A DNA stretch of 15,195 nucleotides from Bacteroidales bacterium (GTDB lineage Bacteria > Bacteroidota > Bacteroidia > Bacteroidales > UBA932): positions 1 through 15,195 of the forward strand of contig JALNXR010000019.1 in NCBI GenBank assembly GCA_023230265.1, read 5' to 3'. The position numbers were made by a program, and so were the translations under genes. The notes under the pieces are model-generated. The model did not search any database, was not told the origin of the DNA, and was given only the letters and a program-made list of their open reading frames with translations. Below, piece after piece: positions 4,274-11,493 of this stretch (within the stretch, counting starts at the first letter, position 1; every line of letters starts with the position of its first letter).

Positions 4274-5872
4274 GTAACATTCCCGCATCTGCTTCGCAAC
4301 CGCCCCCCACTGATACTTCTGCTCAACTATCCTGCGTCCATTCGCACCCATAACTCTGCGTTCTTCATCACTCAACGCCATCGCCTCTGCCAGTGCCTCT
4401 GCCAGCGACTCCACCTCTACATCCACCCACCAGCCGGAGCGGCCAGAGGCCGCAAAGGATGAAGGCTGAAGGATGAAGGATGAACTTCCAGTGGGTTCCT
4501 CAACACAACTTAACCCACTACCTCCTTGCGAGGCGTTTAAACCAGACAGCAGGCCAAACCAGCGGCGTAGCCGCCCTTTTAACCTCGTCATTGCGACCAC
4601 TGAGTGGTCGTAATAACCGTCACCGCTCAAACCAGCCCCAACGGGGCGACGGCCTGAACTGCCCAGCAGCTCAGCCCACGGTGCTCCCTTCGTGGTAATC
4701 ACCGGCACGCCGCAGGCCAGCGACTCCGCCACCACAATGCCAAAATTTTCATTCTTGGTTGGCAGCACAAAAAACCCGGCGGCTTTCATCAGCTTCACTT
4801 TAGCTTCGCCAAACACCGAACCAATGAACTTCACACTTTCACCAATCCCCGCTTTCTCCACCTGCTGGCGCAACCGCCTTTCGTAGCCAGCATCACCGCT
4901 GCCCGCTATTACAAGCACCCACTCGCCCCCAACAGTAGGGCAGGTGCTACTAGCCTGCTCCCCTTTTAATCTCGTCATTGCGACCACTAAGTGGCCGCAA
5001 TAACCGTCGCCGCTCAAACCAGCGCCTCCGGCGCGGAACACCGCCTCCCAGGCGGTGATCAGGCTCTCGAGATCCTTGATTGGGTCCAGTCGAGAGAGAA
5101 ACAGTGCAATCCTCTTGCCTTTACACACCGGCCAGCTTGCATCAACAAACTCACGATCAGCAGGCACAGCATCAAAGCTCTCCAGATCAACCCCGTTGGG
5201 CACAACCACAATCTGTGGCTCTGCCGCGTTCCGAAGGCCAAACCAGCGGCGTAGCCGCCCTTTTAACCTCGTCATTGCGACCACTTTGTGGTCGCAATAA
5301 TCATCACGGCTCAAACCAGACGCGTAGTGCCGGCTCAAACGTTGCGAACCAGAAAATGGTGCTATATATCTCAATATAGCACCAGCTTCCGCTTCGCACG
5401 TAGCATGAATCACCGAAGCTCTTCTTAAAAACCTCCGATCAAACAGCCAGCCAGCGATCTTCTTCTTTATGGCTGAGATCTTTAGTCGTTCAGGTGCCAA
5501 GCATCCCCGCGGAGTTATCACCAGCGGCTTGTTATATTTCACCGCCAAATAACAGCCCCACCAGACAGGAAATGTCCACTGGGAATGAACGTGAACAATA
5601 TCAGATGTCTTAACAAGCAAAGGCAAACCCCTCAACATCTCCCATGATAAACACAAAGCTTTAAAGGCTGATGGTTTATATAGGTGCAAGCTAACACCAC
5701 CCGATTGTGCACTAATTGCTGCACTGCTAACGCATCCCTCTATACCGGTTGAAGCAAGCGTTACCTCACAATCATAAGCACATAAACTTTCGCACAGCCG
5801 AGGAACCGACTGCGATATCCCACCACCTAGCGGCAATCCTGCAACAATGTGTAACACACGCAACGACAACAT
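4253..5872 (-). CDS. GT4 glycosyltransferase carrying three in-frame repeat insertions
   Basis: A 539-residue GT-B glycosyltransferase of the GT4 type that builds the glycan repeat unit in the cytoplasm. The N-domain starts VLHIVAGLPLGGG and has HVHSQWTFPVWWG (about 94-106). The donor domain shows VVVPNGVD (222-229), FLSRLDPIKD (258-267) and the E-x7-E motif ENFGIVVAE (375-383). Related proteins are near 390-400 residues. The excess of about 145 residues sits in three blocks, about 169-213, 282-316 and 409-475, each built from a palindromic element and side hairpins. All three interrupt surface-loop positions, and the conserved core motifs remain intact. The ATG at 5872 is chosen over TTG at 5875: it shares its A with the upstream TGA (TGATG) and has AAGGA just before it. 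Whether the enzyme is active with the insertions is unknown. Confidence 0.88.
   Translation of the reverse strand: MLSLRVLHIVAGLPLGGGISQSVPRLCESLCAYDCEVTLASTGIEGCVSSAAISAQSGGVSLHLYKPSAFKALCLSWEMLRGLPLLVKTSDIVHVHSQWTFPVWWGCYLAVKYNKPLVITPRGCLAPERLKISAIKKKIAGWLFDRRFLRRASVIHATCEAEAGAILRYIAPFSGSQRLSRHYASGLSRDDYCDHKVVAMTRLKGRLRRWFGLRNAAEPQIVVVPNGVDLESFDAVPADREFVDASWPVCKGKRIALFLSRLDPIKDLESLITAWEAVFRAGGAGLSGDGYCGHLVVAMTRLKGEQASSTCPTVGGEWVLVIAGSGDAGYERRLRQQVEKAGIGESVKFIGSVFGEAKVKLMKAAGFFVLPTKNENFGIVVAESLACGVPVITTKGAPWAELLGSSGRRPVGAGLSGDGYYDHSVVAMTRLKGRLRRWFGLLSGLNASQGGSGLSCVEEPTGSSSFILQPSSFAASGRSGWWVDVEVESLAEALAEAMALSDEERRVMGANGRRIVEQKYQWGAVAKQMRECYATASLV
4445..4650 (-). repeat. Composite in-frame repeat cassette 3 in the glycosyltransferase
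   Basis: About 205 bp inserted between ELLGSSGR and SGRSGWWVD. From the plus-strand left it holds GCGGCC-AGA-GGCCGC (4439-4453), a heptamer tandem (4457-4484), GCGGC-GTA-GCCGC (4562-4574), the palindrome ATTGCGACCAC/GTGGTCGTAAT (4590-4614, one mismatch) and GCCCC-AAC-GGGGC (4635-4647). The similar residues SSGR and ASGR at its two edges may be a target duplication. It is translated as RPVGAGLSGDGYYDHSVVAM and onward with no stop. Confidence 0.8.
4457..4484 (-). repeat. Heptamer tandem repeat, four units
   Basis: Four adjacent 7-bp units, plus strand: GGATGAA, GGCTGAA, GGATGAA, GGATGAA. On the coding strand they read SSFILQPSSF within the third insertion of the glycosyltransferase. Because 7 is not a multiple of 3, a gain or loss of one unit would shift the frame. 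Confidence 0.85.
4924..5035 (-). repeat. Composite in-frame repeat cassette 2 in the glycosyltransferase
   Basis: About 110 bp inserted between WEAVFRAGG and EWVLVIAGSG. It contains the palindrome ATTGCGACCAC/GTGGCCGCAAT (4977-5001, one mismatch) with left flank CCCTTTTAATCTCGTC and right flank AACCGTCGCCGCTCAAACCA, then the hairpin GCGCC-TCC-GGCGC (5022-5034). It reads GLSGDGYCGHLVVAMTRLKG in the protein, the same register as the other two cassettes. Confidence 0.82.
5240..5383 (-). repeat. Composite in-frame repeat cassette 1 in the glycosyltransferase
   Basis: About 140 bp inserted between the EAEAGAILR helix and RNAAEPQIVVVPNG. It contains GCGGC-GTA-GCCGC (5246-5258), the perfect palindrome ATTGCGACCAC/GTGGTCGCAAT (5274-5298, loop TTT), a decayed side hairpin (GACGCGTAGTGCC, 5319-5331) and, at its right border, an unrelated 10-bp hairpin, GGTGCTATAT/ATATAGCACC (5358-5383). 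It is read in frame as DDYCDHKVVAMTRLKGRL and onward. Confidence 0.82.
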
Positions 5873-6585
5873 CAATCCTTTTCTGCCCTGAATAGGTAAT
5901 CACGCTCTGAGAGCTTTTCCACTAATACATATTTGTTTTTTATAAGTGTACTAATGGCACCATCGTCATTATTCTCAATCAAAATGAATCTCGGTTTATA
6001 TTTACTGAAATCCAAGCCATCAAGAACCGTATCTTCAAATCCCTCTACATCCAGCACAAACAAATCCGGGCAGGCAGGTGCCTGCGCTTCCAGCAGTACA
6101 TCAGTTAGTGTTGAAGCCTTAACCATAACAGAAAAGGTTTTTTTATAGTGACTGCAATCTAATGCGGCATTTCGATGATCTTCCTCTGCCTGCCTGTCAG
6201 AGAATGCCCCGTCGACAAAACTCATAGAATTATAATAATGAATTCTTATTTCAGTTTCGGTGAAATCTCTACCCACCAAAGCACGGTTAAAAACCTTACT
6301 TCTTTTTCGCTCCGCAAGACACTGCCGGTACAGATGCGGCACAGGCTCAACTAGCGTCCCCTGCCATGCCCTGGCCTTCTCAAAGTAATATGTATTGCTT
6401 TGTAAGAATCCATCATTTGCGCCAGCTTCGATAAAATATCCGCCGTCATAGTTAAAATATTTCTGAAGTTTACGATCTATCTCTGAAGAGGCCGGTCTTG
6501 AGAACCTGAAATCACCAAGGTGTTCAAACCGACGCCGTCTCCATCTGAGCAAAATCTTCCTGATGTTTTGCAACAATAAGCACAT
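5872..6585 (-). CDS. FkbM-family methyltransferase
   Basis: This 237-residue SAM-dependent methyltransferase of the FkbM type O-methylates a sugar, either on a nucleotide sugar or on the growing glycan. Motif I is FIEAGANDGFLQSNTYYFE (about residues 51-69), followed by GTLVEPVPHLY. FVLDVEGFEDTVLDGLDF near residue 175 is the family's DxEGxE-type block, followed by RFILIEN. A basic N-terminus (IRKILLRWRRRR) may help it sit at the membrane. Its ATG overlaps the upstream TAA by one base and its TGA overlaps the next start, so it is translated in a coupled series with the GT11-like and GT4 genes. Target sugar unknown. Confidence 0.87.
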   Translation of the reverse strand: MCLLLQNIRKILLRWRRRRFEHLGDFRFSRPASSEIDRKLQKYFNYDGGYFIEAGANDGFLQSNTYYFEKARAWQGTLVEPVPHLYRQCLAERKRSKVFNRALVGRDFTETEIRIHYYNSMSFVDGAFSDRQAEEDHRNAALDCSHYKKTFSVMVKASTLTDVLLEAQAPACPDLFVLDVEGFEDTVLDGLDFSKYKPRFILIENNDDGAISTLIKNKYVLVEKLSERDYLFRAEKD

Positions 6586-7388
6586 TATCTTGTTCCCGAA
6601 ACTTTTTTGAAAACAATATTTTCATCCCTCACTGCATCTCTATCAAATTGCCATAGGGGTGCGTTCCCATAAAATGCGGCCCAGGCAGAATATGTACTCG
6701 AAGGGCCTATAATGTAATCACAACCTGCAAGGCAGTAAAGATCCTCCAGTTCATGTCCCGGCGCTGCAACCACGAAACAACCTCCAAATGAACCCGGATC
6801 AATCGGTTCGTCTGACGCAACTAAAAACCTCGTCTTCCCTTTCAGATTATTCACAACGAGACGCATGGCGCTGGTATATATTTCATCATCATAATATAAA
6901 ACTCCATCTCGATAAGACTTGTAATCTCCACGTCTTATATGTACGCCAACAAGGTTATCAGCGCCCTCTCTTGCCCCTACAACTTTTCTCGAAATGACTT
7001 CAGAATAAACTCCCGTCGGCACGAATATTGATCTGACCAGATCTCCATGTTTTAAAAGCGCTTCGGTATCACGAAACCGCCACCCTACCAACACCATCAA
7101 AGCAGCCTCTTCCGCACGCTTCACAACCGGATCATTAAAATGGATCGCACCGGTAGGAAACACACCGCTTCTCAAAAAACTAAACGGTTTTCTAAAACGA
7201 ACAGCTCTCTTTTCAGTGGGTGAAAAGGCAAAGATACCTTTATCAGGCAGACCATCAAAATATCTGTTATATTTTCTTAAAGAGCAGAGCAAAAGCGGAT
7301 TGCCACTCATTTCAGAATGCGCAATTAAATTAGCTGCAGCATGTAGCCTATTGCACATCCCCGCACCCTGGTCTGGGTAAATAATCAT
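6585..7388 (-). CDS. GT11-like (alpha-1,2-fucosyltransferase type) glycosyltransferase
   Basis: This 267-residue protein resembles the GT11 / O-fucosyltransferase-like superfamily, inverting GT-B enzymes that commonly transfer fucose from GDP-fucose. The key block is VGVHIRRGDYKSYR (about residues 147-160), the HxRRxDY motif for the donor. It is followed by a second typical block with FLVASDEP and the C-terminal CDYIIGPSSTYSAWAAFYGN, where the SSxSxW-like segment is conserved. The N-terminus (MIIYPDQGAGMCNRLHAAAN) matches the family's G-x-G-N-x-L-like opening. ATGA overlap with the upstream glycosyltransferase points to one transcript. No GDP-fucose genes are in the window, so the fucose assignment is by family only. 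Confidence 0.8.
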   Translation of the reverse strand: MIIYPDQGAGMCNRLHAAANLIAHSEMSGNPLLLCSLRKYNRYFDGLPDKGIFAFSPTEKRAVRFRKPFSFLRSGVFPTGAIHFNDPVVKRAEEAALMVLVGWRFRDTEALLKHGDLVRSIFVPTGVYSEVISRKVVGAREGADNLVGVHIRRGDYKSYRDGVLYYDDEIYTSAMRLVVNNLKGKTRFLVASDEPIDPGSFGGCFVVAAPGHELEDLYCLAGCDYIIGPSSTYSAWAAFYGNAPLWQFDRDAVRDENIVFKKVSGTR

Positions 7389-8458
7389 TGCCTGTACTTT
7401 CTAGCTATATTATACCAAGCCTCCGCCCAACTCTGAGCGGAAAACGGTTGTGCAACTGCCAATGATCGGGCACCAATTGTCTCAAGATCATCTACCTGTC
7501 CATGCATCCAGATCATTGCGTTACATAAATCATTTACCGACGCAGGAGAGCAGATTAAACCGTTATAATATGGGCGAATAAGCTCGACAGTGGCCCCACA
7601 TGCCGCAGTTGCTATAACCGGCAAACCGGATGCGCAGGCCTCTCCCAGAACAACTCCCCAAGGCTCATATAAGCTTGGCAGAATAAATGCCCCGTGTTCA
7701 GCAAAAACTCCAGGCATATCCTTCGGTTGTATAAACCCAAGATCTCGAACACCATCAACCCCGCATATCATATGCTCAAGCTCCCCCTTGCCACAAAAAC
7801 TCAGACTCCAGGGAGAATCAACTCTTTCACGATAACATTTGTATGCCGCAAGCAGAATATCCAAACCTTTATCCTGACAATAGCGACCAGCAAAAAGAAA
7901 GCGTTCAGGCCAAGGATTATTTTCACGTACAGAAGCCGCACTGACCATGGCATCGTAATCCAGACCATAAAGAATTTTCTCAATTCCAGAGTCCTTAAAC
8001 CCAAGATGTCGCGCGTAGACAGAAGCTCTTTCGCCTGGCACTGCGACAGCACGAAATCTGGATATGTAATCCTTTAACACAAACGGAGCAATTCTTTGCT
8101 TCAACGTCTTGTTATACTGATGATCAAGCCCCAATATTTTAGGGATACATGCCAATGCTTTTGAGTGCATCACCGCTTGAGATAATTTACTATACCAGCC
8201 CGTCACTTCAATCAGATCAGGGCTGAAATTTAATATATCATTAATCCAGTCAGATTTATCAAGAAGATCTTCCCTGTTTCTAATCCTATGAGATATACTA
8301 TCAAAACTTCCAAGCATAAAATCAGTTTGGCCGGACAACGCCCGCTTCTCAATGTACACACGTACTTCAACATCTTTATATGAATTTAACGCACGCCAAC
8401 ACGCCGGCATATAACCGGTTAAGCCTGTCCAACAGAACGCTATTTTTATCTTCTTCAC
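7385..8458 (-). CDS. GT4 glycosyltransferase
   Basis: A GT-B glycosyltransferase of about 357 residues that adds a sugar to the repeat unit in the cytoplasm. The donor domain shows RFLFAGRYCQDKGLDILLAA, then FCGKGELE and the E-x7-E motif in EPWGVVLGEACASGLPVIAT. The N-domain starts KIKIAFCWTGLTGY. No in-frame ATG exists near the expected start. I chose GTG at 8458, which puts the first beta strand at residues 4-8. GTG at 8494 would add 12 residues, but it sits on a 7-bp hairpin (8476-8492) and neither start has a good ribosome binding site. It overlaps the next gene by 4 nt (ATGA). Sugar specificity unknown. Confidence 0.87.
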   Translation of the reverse strand: MKKIKIAFCWTGLTGYMPACWRALNSYKDVEVRVYIEKRALSGQTDFMLGSFDSISHRIRNREDLLDKSDWINDILNFSPDLIEVTGWYSKLSQAVMHSKALACIPKILGLDHQYNKTLKQRIAPFVLKDYISRFRAVAVPGERASVYARHLGFKDSGIEKILYGLDYDAMVSAASVRENNPWPERFLFAGRYCQDKGLDILLAAYKCYRERVDSPWSLSFCGKGELEHMICGVDGVRDLGFIQPKDMPGVFAEHGAFILPSLYEPWGVVLGEACASGLPVIATAACGATVELIRPYYNGLICSPASVNDLCNAMIWMHGQVDDLETIGARSLAVAQPFSAQSWAEAWYNIARKYRQ

Positions 8459-8652
8459 TTTATGTAATTTTATTTGCAAGCAGGATGCTTGCACTACTTC
8501 ATTACCATTTTTAACAACGAAAACACAGCCTGCATCTCCAAATGCGCAGCGTTTATTACTAAAGCTGCGGGCTCCTAATCACGAACTTTTCAGAAAAGAC
8601 AAAATCTTCCGATTATCACACAAACGCAATTTGGTTGCGGCTGAAAGCAGCT
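8459..8652. other. Spacer between two glycosyltransferase genes
   Basis: About 150-190 bp without a gene, the largest gap in this half of the operon. It holds a perfect hairpin GCAAGCA-GGA-TGCTTGC (8476-8492) and a short inverted repeat GCTG-AAAG-CAGC (8640-8651) next to the upstream stop codon. I see no strong promoter or terminator and none of the palindromic elements of the left side. Confidence 0.4.
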
Positions 8653-9795
8653 TTAGATTTCATTAAGCCACTCCACCAGATGTCTACATTGATGAGCCCA
8701 TGTGTGCCCGGATTCTATCCAACCCTTCTGCCTTTTATAAATATGCTCACTCTCTTCTTTTGGCGCATTTAATGCCCGATCTATCAAAGCCGCGCTTTCT
8801 TCTATATAATGCTCCCCCGACAAAGAACACCATACCAGGTCTTTATATTCAGGAGCAAGCCCTTCGGTCCAAGTGCTGATTACCGGTTTTCCATATGAAA
8901 GGTAATTCAATAATTTAGAGGGGAATATCATTTTATTATCACTGATTTCCGGCGGACGTGGATTGATAAAGGCATCCGCCTTTAAATGAATATTGTGCAA
9001 ATCATCACAACTTACAAACCCTAAATATTCAGCACGACTCTCTTTGTTTAAGTAATTTTTGAGCGAGCCCCTTGCATCCTTTCCAGTTAAACAGAATTTG
9101 CAATCTGCAGTTTCAACTCTTTTAAAAATCTCAAAAAGGGCATCCAATCCGCCATAGCTATCATTGTATTTTCCGCTGTACACAACTAATTTCCCTCTCT
9201 TAACCGCACCCACTTCCCCCTTCCATCGATCAACGCCGCCATCCAAATGCAATTTCGGCAAATCACCGGGACAGTTTTTATACCCCCACCAGGAGAGAAA
9301 AATATACCCAGAGGCACCTTCGGATTGTTGCTTAAACTCATGCCAGTTATCATGGTCAGGATTGTCTTGGTCCAAAATTATCGGAATCCATCGACTGCCT
9401 GCTTCTCTGATTATATCGGCCACACAGCAATGATATGAATACAAATTATATGACAAAACATAATGAGGTTTAAATTCCGCAACTTGTTTTGCCACCATTC
9501 TCTTGTAAGCACTGGTCAACCAAACCTTGCGAATCAACGGAAGATTACAGTAGTTGACATAGTTAAAAGGAAGACTCTTATCAAAATCTTCTTCCCGCCC
9601 AGGATATATCTCACCTCCAGGCCAATATTGTTCACGGCAGTGAGTGCCTACTCTGATTTCACACCCCGCATTTTGTAGCCCTTGCAATAGGCCTCGGCTC
9701 CATGTGGTTGCCGCCTGATTAACCGCTTTACGCCCAAAAAGAGCTTGGTCGCTATGCCAATGGCCGAGCCAAAGAATTCGGAGTTTACCCACCAC
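8653..9795 (-). CDS. GT-B glycosyltransferase
   Basis: A 380-residue GT-B type glycosyltransferase (GT4-like) for glycan assembly. The N-domain starts LRILWLGHWHSDQALFGRKA. The donor half shows KLVVYSGKYNDSYGGLDALF, then FCLTGKD and AEYLGFVSCDDLHNIHLKAD. It ends with INPRPPEISDNKMIFPSKLL and NYLSYGKPVIST, a typical phosphate-binding and late-loop region in which NKMIFPSK stands where E-x7-E enzymes have their motif. The start is GTG at 9795 with GGAG 6 nt upstream, overlapping the DUF218 gene by 11 nt; an ATG two bases upstream is out of frame. Substrate unknown. Confidence 0.85.
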   Translation of the reverse strand: MVGKLRILWLGHWHSDQALFGRKAVNQAATTWSRGLLQGLQNAGCEIRVGTHCREQYWPGGEIYPGREEDFDKSLPFNYVNYCNLPLIRKVWLTSAYKRMVAKQVAEFKPHYVLSYNLYSYHCCVADIIREAGSRWIPIILDQDNPDHDNWHEFKQQSEGASGYIFLSWWGYKNCPGDLPKLHLDGGVDRWKGEVGAVKRGKLVVYSGKYNDSYGGLDALFEIFKRVETADCKFCLTGKDARGSLKNYLNKESRAEYLGFVSCDDLHNIHLKADAFINPRPPEISDNKMIFPSKLLNYLSYGKPVISTWTEGLAPEYKDLVWCSLSGEHYIEESAALIDRALNAPKEESEHIYKRQKGWIESGHTWAHQCRHLVEWLNEI

Positions 9796-10600
9796 ATGCA
9801 GCTCCGCCTAAACCATGGTTTTTTAGAGCCATTCTCACACGCACTCTATCACCAATTAAGCCAAATAACTCTTTATAATACGAATAAAAGGTCGAGATTG
9901 AAGAAGAACTAGGCAAAAAATGCCAAATCGACACACCCGTATCCTTAATACGCAACCACCCTCCATACGTTGCTTCATGATCCACCGCCGCAGGAACTGG
10001 ACTCAACCCAACGGCCTTAAATATCATTATGGAACGACGCATGTGACTGGCCGAGGTAACAAGTAACACCTTTTTATTCAGTTTCAACCGGTCTACAAGC
10101 TTTCTAGTGTATACTCCATTTTCAACAGTATTAACAGCTTGATTTTCAACTATTATGGCAGACTCCGGAACACCGAGGTCTTTCAATAAAACCAACGAGG
10201 TTTTTTGCTCGGCGGATCCCGTTGGAATAATATACTGAGCCTTCCCGGCATGCCAGAGTCTTGCGGCATGCCACACACGATCGGCTGCTCCCGACATTTC
10301 AGGCAGGTCACCCTCTTTTTTAGGCGCACCCATGCCGCCGCCCAGAAGTACAATCGCATCACATTCGGGCTGCGCTTCCACCTGAATATACGGATAAGGA
10401 TATTCAAGAAACGTTCCAAACAAATTTACAAAAAGGGGCTGACTGATCAGAAATAACCCCCAGAAACCAACACATGCCAATTTATATCCAACTTTGGAAT
10501 CAGCTTTAAACAGCCGAATTTTTTTACCGAATAAGCCAATAAACAGAAAAACCAGAAACAAGTTAAATGGTGATAGCAACCAAGTTATAAACTGAATCAT
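9785..10600 (-). CDS. DUF218 (YdcF/ElyC/SanA-like) membrane protein
   Basis: A 271-residue protein with two N-terminal membrane helices (about 4-24 and 40-61), followed by a DUF218 domain expected in the periplasm or at the membrane. Domain features are DAIVLLGGG (81-89), DRVWHAARLWHAGKAQYIIP then TGS, the ENQAVNTVENGVYTRKLV segment and VLLVTSASHMRRSIMIFKAV. ElyC and SanA of this family affect envelope integrity and undecaprenyl-phosphate-dependent glycan pathways, which fits the location, but the biochemical activity is not established. The ATG at 10600 is chosen because GGGGTGAG lies just upstream; the frame is open to 10648 but would overlap the FkbM gene. It is followed with overlap by a glycosyltransferase. 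Confidence 0.87.
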   Translation of the reverse strand: MIQFITWLLSPFNLFLVFLFIGLFGKKIRLFKADSKVGYKLACVGFWGLFLISQPLFVNLFGTFLEYPYPYIQVEAQPECDAIVLLGGGMGAPKKEGDLPEMSGAADRVWHAARLWHAGKAQYIIPTGSAEQKTSLVLLKDLGVPESAIIVENQAVNTVENGVYTRKLVDRLKLNKKVLLVTSASHMRRSIMIFKAVGLSPVPAAVDHEATYGGWLRIKDTGVSIWHFLPSSSSISTFYSYYKELFGLIGDRVRVRMALKNHGLGGAACGG

Positions 10601-10614
10601 TGTCTCACCCCATA

Positions 10615-11493
10615 CTACACATATTCGGCGAAGAACTTGTCGCACCACTGTTTATCCGCAAAAACAAAATTATGAGTTCCTAAAGTATCAATACCAGAAG
10701 CAGCTATATCGCAGATCTCTTCCCGGCCCACTCTACGGGGATTATAGTTAACCGTCCATGCTTCATATCCGGCAGTCCAATATGTTTCAAACACTGCCAA
10801 AAGGTCCGGATTGGTCTTAACACCATCCGGCTGATGTTCATTAACACACACTTCAACAAGCCAAACCGGTTTAGGATCACGCGTAATAAAACAACTAGCA
10901 CCTTTCAGCATGGAATACTCAGCACCTTCAATATCAACAAGAATAAAGCATTGCTTCCGTTCAAACCGGCCCCCCAGGACATTATCCAGAGTGTTAACTG
11001 GAACATGCGTATAATGCAACGAGTTAATTCCTTCCCATCCTTCAACAAGGGAGGCGCAAACTCCACCACCATACATTTTCATAAGCCCCGGCTTGTCGGA
11101 AAGAGCCATCGGAAAAAGCTCTACGTTTTCATCAAAACTATTGGCGGAAATATTCTTTTTAAGATAGTCAATATTTGATGCTATTGGTTCAAACGCAACA
11201 ACGCTAAAATCATCTCCTCTTTCAGCCAGTGTCAAACAACAGTAATATCCGATATTTGCACCAATATTGATGAACACTTCAACATCTTTCACGATTCGCC
11301 TAACCCACTCAGACTCCAATGGTTCAAAACACCCCTTCTCCATCATGGGATTCCCCACCAATTTGAACCCCATGGGTGTATCCCGTGGTTCACAACCAGA
11401 ATCCCAGGAGTCACGAATGCTTCGATAAATAATTGCCAATCTTGGAAACCGCTCAACAACGGGCTTAATAAAATTTACAATGGTTTTTAACAA
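10615..11493 (-). CDS. FkbM-family methyltransferase (TTG start)
   Basis: A 292-residue SAM-dependent methyltransferase of the FkbM family, likely to O-methylate a sugar. Motif I is VFINIGANIGYYCCLTLAER (about residues 73-92), followed by VVAFEPIASNIDYLKKNI. The second block is HVPVNTLDNVLGG with CFILVDIEGAEYSMLKGAS, the characteristic DIEGxE motif. The start is a TTG with GGAG 5 nt upstream; the next in-frame ATG is near residue 50 and would cut into the conserved region. It overlaps the preceding FkbM gene by 7 nt. Compared with the FkbM protein at 5872-6585 it is longer at both ends, so the two probably modify different positions. Confidence 0.87.
   Translation of the reverse strand: MLKTIVNFIKPVVERFPRLAIIYRSIRDSWDSGCEPRDTPMGFKLVGNPMMEKGCFEPLESEWVRRIVKDVEVFINIGANIGYYCCLTLAERGDDFSVVAFEPIASNIDYLKKNISANSFDENVELFPMALSDKPGLMKMYGGGVCASLVEGWEGINSLHYTHVPVNTLDNVLGGRFERKQCFILVDIEGAEYSMLKGASCFITRDPKPVWLVEVCVNEHQPDGVKTNPDLLAVFETYWTAGYEAWTVNYNPRRVGREEICDIAASGIDTLGTHNFVFADKQWCDKFFAEYV

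Noticed and set aside
10..5298. CRISPR array
   Set aside because: The repeats are palindromic and widely and irregularly spaced, lie inside genes, and have no spacer-sized units between them; no cas gene is present.
5358..5383. Transcription terminator within the glycosyltransferase
   Set aside because: It has no T-tract and lies within an open frame that continues for more than 350 codons.
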